A stretch of 64,000 bases of DNA from Cristatella mucedo (lineage: Eukaryota; Bryozoa; Phylactolaemata; Cristatellidae): contig WPIO01000014.1 in assembly GCA_009760855.2 (NCBI GenBank), positions 3,340,501 to 3,404,500 of the forward strand, in the 5' to 3' direction. This document shows positions 58,592-64,000 of the stretch, piece by piece (positions within the stretch are counted from its first letter, which is position 1; each line of letters opens with the position of its first letter). The notes below the pieces were generated by a model. It was not told where the DNA came from. It searched no databases and saw only the letters and a program-made list of their open reading frames with translations. The translations under genes were made by a program, and so were the position numbers.

Positions 58592-58765
58592 TGGCACACT
58601 AGGTAAGGTGGTTCCTTTCACGACCTCGGTCTCGAGGTCGTGGGTTCGATTCCTGCGGTGAGCGATTCTTTATCGCCACTGCAAGCGGTGGGGATAGCCG
58701 TAAAGGCTCTTCTGTCGCTATACAAAAAAGAAGCTGTTTAATCAGCTAGGATTTATTTATGTACA
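58592..58765 (+). mobile_element. SINE family B copy (good consensus)
   Basis: GGCACACTAGGTAAGGTGG head, GTGGGTTCGATTCCTGC B box at about 58639-58655, TTTATCGCCACTGCAAGCGG and GATAGCCGTAAAGGC tail, and AAGAAGCTGTTTAATCAGCT with an A/T-rich end. Confidence 0.9.
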
Positions 58766-58939
58766 CGTGCAGCTTCCTTGACAGCGGCTTTTTAGTTACT
58801 AGCCCAATCTGTTTGCTTTCTCTCGACGCTTTATAGCCCACTCAGCTAGCAGCTTTCTCAAATTTCCAAAGTAATCTTTATTAAACCTCAAAGAGCGAAT
58901 TCTTCGTTGACTGAGGAATTAACGGTAGCCGTATGACCA

Positions 58940-59456
58940 ATGGTTTCCAGAATCCTGAGGCAAGGCAGCTCTATGAGCTCGATCTTTCGGCAGCTTTTGA
59001 TACTACCGATTACCAGGCTAAGCATCATACCGCTCGCTTTTCGGAACCTAACTGTTTACCTATACATCGAACAAACCTCAAATCCTTTGGAGACCATGCC
59101 TTTGGTTTGTATGCTCCTAAAACCTGGAACTCACTCCCGACTTGCGTCAAAACATCTCCTGACTTGACCACATTTAAAAAGAACTTAAAAACGTACCCAT
59201 TTAGGACAGCATTTAGTGGGTCCCTGTGATTCGTCCTTAATGTGTTTATGCATGCTGTTTATGTGTTCATGCTGCCACAAACCACACTTGCATGCTGACC
59301 CAGTGCGTGTCACCCCTAACATTTTATTCGTGTTGCTTATCAAGCATGATATTACTCATCATTCAATCACATTTCTCTTTGCAGCAAATTTAAAGCGCTT
59401 AGAAAGAGATTGAGTTCTCTGAGGTTGCTTTATCAAGTGTATTATTATTATTATTA
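58940..59456 (+). mobile_element. LINE copy with large internal deletion
   Basis: The frame runs from [11 protein letters not shown] (about 58980-59012) straight into AKHHTARFSE, skipping roughly 0.9 kb of RT including the YADD box. The joined frame continues to the ORF end (RTAFSGSL, 59229), then the 3' untranslated region, hairpin and TTATTATTA tail. The deletion joint is in frame, leaving 98 codons open. Confidence 0.9.
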
Positions 59457-59896
59457 TGAGCATGGGCTATAAGGATTGGTTTTTCATTCAACGATAACGT
59501 TTTCTCTGTCCTCATCATACCATTAATTTGTAATGGAACCTTTTTAGCTCATTCAAGCTCAATTTAGCTTGCATTAAATGATCATGAATTTGTTTGCCTT
59601 TTGGTGCTTCTTGGGAAACCTGCGACATCTGATCCTTATAAAGGCTTAATTATGCCCTAATACACAGCATCAACTAGCCTGTTAGATTCGGTTCATAAGT
59701 CGGAACTGCAGTCGTAATCTGGGTAATTTGGTTGGCAAACTCGTATTCATAACTCGGACTACTCAAGACATTCGTTCCCGGGACCCTCACTGTACTTTTT
59801 TTTGCACACGCTGGAACAAGTTCTGCCAATAGGAAGTGCGCATATCAGAGCTAAACGTTGGGGAGATAACTAGCGAGCATTCAGACTTTGGAGGAG
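59457..59896. other. Nothing recognised
   Basis: About 440 bp. TAACTCGGACTACTC..CCCGGGACCCTCACTGTAC near 59750-59795 recalls the end of a pogo-like element, without a partner end found. Confidence 0.3.
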
Positions 59897-60240
59897 GCTA
59901 TTCAATAACCAATAAGTTGGTTTATTGCCATGGAATTTAAAGAAGTTTGTTGCCGTCCATGTGCGAATGTCAGCAATACACGCAGCAAGTTAGTTGAGAT
60001 TATTAGGCGTGCTGGAAGTCCAGCATGAATCGAAGTATGGATGAAGCTAACTGTTTCATCTGCATTAAAAGGAAAGCCTGGATTTTGCTTGGCGATTACG
60101 TATTCAAGAGTGGGAGTATAAATTTTGAAAAGAAGTGGATCAAGCACAGATCCCCGAGATACCCCATAATTTAGAGGCTTCTCTGATGACTACGCCAGTT
60201 GCGATCTGATCTCGAATATTTGTTGGCCCCTCCAAAATTT
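59897..60240 (-). mobile_element. LINE internal RT fragment
   Basis: Minus strand, RT region only: FKIYT.LEYVIAKQNPGF ([16 protein letters not shown] equivalent), a decayed catalytic region (NADET in place of YADDT) and WTA.NFF. No 3' tail. Confidence 0.75.
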
Positions 60241-61744
<1,504 letters not shown>

Positions 61745-62740
61745 GAATGTGGCCGCAGTTGCCACGGCCCGGCCCAGATGGCCCCTGTATAGTCAAACTT
61801 CTAAACAGCTGTTATTTCAACAAAAAGCTTTTCGCAACTGCGGTTTTTATTGCAAATTATAGAAAGCGAAGTTCCAGGTTTACACATACAAATTTCATGC
61901 AATTAGGCCTTCGCGTTCTCACGCTATGGCCTCCGATGGCCCGGGCCTTCCAGCCTCCCTACATACTCGAACTATGGAAAAGCAGATATTTTTACAAATA
62001 GATTTGACAAGCCACGGTTTTGATTCTACGCTACGTGTAACAGTGCTCTAGGTGTGCCCACTAAATTCCTTGACATTGCACATGCCTATTCTCATGCTAT
62101 GGCCTCCGATGGCCTGGGCCATCTGAGGCCATGGCATGGTAATGCATCAGCATAATCGCATCAAATTTTAAGGATTAACATGGTACCCTGGTTACTATAA
62201 TGTGCAACCAATACCGCAGTTTCGCAACGCCTATTTTTGAAGTAGTAGCTGTATTTCAGTCCGAAAATGCAAAATGGACCGGGGCACTGAAATAATTTTA
62301 TGGGGAACACGCTTGTGCAATTACATAAAATTTAGTAAGTAAACTTGTAACACTGTTGGCTATAATTTAGAATCAAAACCGCAATTACTAGACGTCTATT
62401 GTTGAAGTAGCAGCTAAATGGCTATTCGTTAATGTAGGGAAGATGGCTGACCCGGACCATTGAAGGCCAAAGCATAAAATGCATATGCAAAGTCGTGTGA
62501 CAACACGAGCACTGTTTTCAATAATTTGGAATGAAACCAGTTTCGCTACGCCTATTGTGGAAACGGCAGCTGTATGGCAGTGCAAACACGTAGGGCGGCT
62601 GGTTGACTCGGGCTATCGGAGGCCACGGCGCAAGAATGGGCACGCCTTGTGCTATTAACATTGGCTGGTAAACCCGGAACATGATTTTCTAAAATTTGGA
62701 ATACAAGTCTATTATGAAAATTGCGGTGATATTGCAGTTC
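61745..62740. repeat. Inverted array of ~165-bp degenerate units
   Basis: Right half (about 62195-62740): four direct units starting near 62198, 62361, 62520 and 62692 (spacing 159-172), each with a TAATTTGGAAT-like start, AAACCGCAGTTTCGC-like box and GAAGTAGCAGCT-like box. Left half (about 61745-62150): similar units reversed, recognised by GCGGTTTTTATTGC / CGGTTTTGATTC and by GGCCTCCGATGGCCCGGGCC. The turn is near 62150-62190. Confidence 0.65.
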
Positions 62741-62744
62741 AAAA

Positions 62745-63990
62745 TGGCACGATGACCCAATTAAGAAACATTTTCTCCATAAGTTCCAGTGGGGTCTTTG
62801 GTGCTAGTCGTGACGTGTGGCAACAAGCATTTTGCAGTCATATATTTCGTTGTACAACTCTGTTCCATCAACGTCTGAACAATGGAAGCCTCCAAAATTT
62901 AGATATTGCTGGCGGAGTTTGGTTGGTCAAGTGTCTTCAAAAGCTGCTCAACTTCCAACAAGAAAGCAAATTTGACAGACGATCTGTGAGCCGGGAAAAC
63001 CTAGTTGTAGTTTCTTGTAGGAGAGTCTATTCTGTCCTTTATTGTTCTTGCAATCTCCTCCTATGCCGTGGGATCAACATCTTGAGAGTTCTCCAAGCGT
63101 CAGTGTCCTCCTGCAGGTTCTTCGTTCAACTGTAAGTCCCCCACAATTCACTTCCCCTTTGCGTATCTAAGAGTGATTCTTGGCGCAGCTCTTCTCGAAG
63201 TCTTGACAAATCAATCTCAAGAGAGTATAGGTCACAAGAGGCGTCTTTGAAGTCCATCTTAGGATTCTGCAGGCTTTTCTTAACGTGATCAATCTTCCTT
63301 AAGATACTGTACCAAAATGGCAACAGAGCCAACAAGGTAAAGCCCAAAATACAATACAGGAGACTGTCAGCTTCACTTCTTGTTTCAAGTGTTTCACCTG
63401 TGTCCTCAGACAGTTGCTCCAAAAGACCTACGGTGTTGTTCAGTCAATCAATAATAGCTTTCACAGCCTCCACTCTTGCACTCCATCTTGTTGCAGAATC
63501 ACGTTTGACAGTGATGGCCAACACTTTCTTCAACTCTTCTTACCTCAGAATTGATCTTGAAAAGAATAAGTACGTGCTCTCTATTGTTTCAAAAAGGTAA
63601 TGATAGCGGAATCTTGACTTGCAGCATAAACTACTGCCACGTTCAAACTGTGATTATCGCAGTTTAAAAACATATCCTTCTCATTTCTGGACAGTAATTT
63701 CTTTTGGACACACATGACAGGTGGCCAGAGACGACTGCTGAGTGGTAGTAGTACTGCAACCTGCAAACTTGCAAGGACATTGTGTCAGATTCGAGTTTGT
63801 CCAAGATGAGGCCCTCAATTGTTGCAGCCTCTTTAGCGTAGATTTGAAGAAATCCCAGGAAATACTCTTTGAGGATGACTATTTTGTTGGTAAAGCCAAC
63901 ATCGACATATCTATTGACCCTAGACATCTATCTGCTTGCGGTGTGCCAAATCAGGAGTTAAGTCTTACAGAATTCCACAGTACTTGTTTC
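62745..63990 (-). pseudogene. hAT-superfamily transposase (DUF4371/ZMYM-like) pseudogene
   Basis: Reading down the minus strand in broken frames: KEYFLGFLQ (63880-63845), KLESDTMSLQVCR, NCDNHSLNVAVVYA (the NG/CHxLNL region), a stop-containing stretch, ELKKVLAITVKRDSATRWSAR with RW at about 63481, then EADSLLYCILGFTLLALLPFWYSIL (63375-63305) and, more decayed, DVDGTELYNEI and a CKMLL/ATTPLEL-like segment near 62850-62770. This order fits the transposase core of hAT elements related to ZMYM/TTF-type proteins. At least four frameshifts and stops; it continues past the window end. Confidence 0.8.
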
Positions 63991-64000
63991 GCCGTAAGTC

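Overview
The window looks like a 64 kb piece of a repeat-rich animal nuclear genome, most likely an invertebrate. The evidence is spliced genes with GT-AG introns, many dinucleotide microsatellites, numerous copies of one L2/CR1-type non-LTR retrotransposon, two tRNA-like SINE families, and GC-rich CpG-dense islands. Nothing suggests a prokaryote, plasmid or virus. The species cannot be named from the sequence alone.

Two protein-coding genes are well supported, both on the minus strand and both hidden because they are split into short exons. (1) A complete six-exon aquaglyceroporin gene runs from about 50911 down to 34085. Both NPA boxes are intact, the second is NPARD, and all five introns are GT-AG. 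It predicts 420 residues, with a long Ala-rich C-terminal tail. (2) Two consecutive exons (2418-2551 and 2246-2324) encode the activation peptide of an M14 metallocarboxypeptidase, closest to the carboxypeptidase B type. The catalytic exons should lie beyond position 1, and the signal-peptide exon was not found.

Layout. 1-3.4 kb: carboxypeptidase exons, AC and GA/CAGA microsatellites. 4.2-9.06 kb: old LINE remnant, SINEs, then a nearly full-length L2-type LINE (two in-frame stops, one frameshift). 9-13.8 kb: TA/TG tract, LINE and SINE remnants, a GC-rich open frame. 13.86-15.73 kb: a strong CpG island with (GGC)17. 16-24.4 kb: SINEs, LINE fragments and one 5'-truncated LINE with an uninterrupted frame. 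24.4-33.7 kb: mostly unassigned sequence, with a possible exon at 25082-25185, a SINE with a triplicated tail, GC-rich islands, and a 188-bp hAT element of the SPIN/URR1 type at 32420. 33.7-51.3 kb: the aquaglyceroporin gene, its introns packed with LINE tails, SINEs, an unknown 269-bp repeat, a pogo-like element and a perfect 20-bp inverted repeat. 52.7-56.77 kb: a 4-kb composite minisatellite. 56.8-60.9 kb: more LINE and SINE copies. 61.7-64 kb: an inverted array of ~165-bp units next to a decayed hAT (DUF4371/ZMYM-like) transposase.

The repeats form a connected system. The LINE 3' end folds into a hairpin that is also the tail of SINE family A, which suggests that the SINE uses the LINE machinery. 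No new defence, biosynthetic or RNA system was found. The observations most worth checking are the SPIN-like element, the composite minisatellite, the shared LINE/SINE tail and the aquaglyceroporin C-terminal tail.
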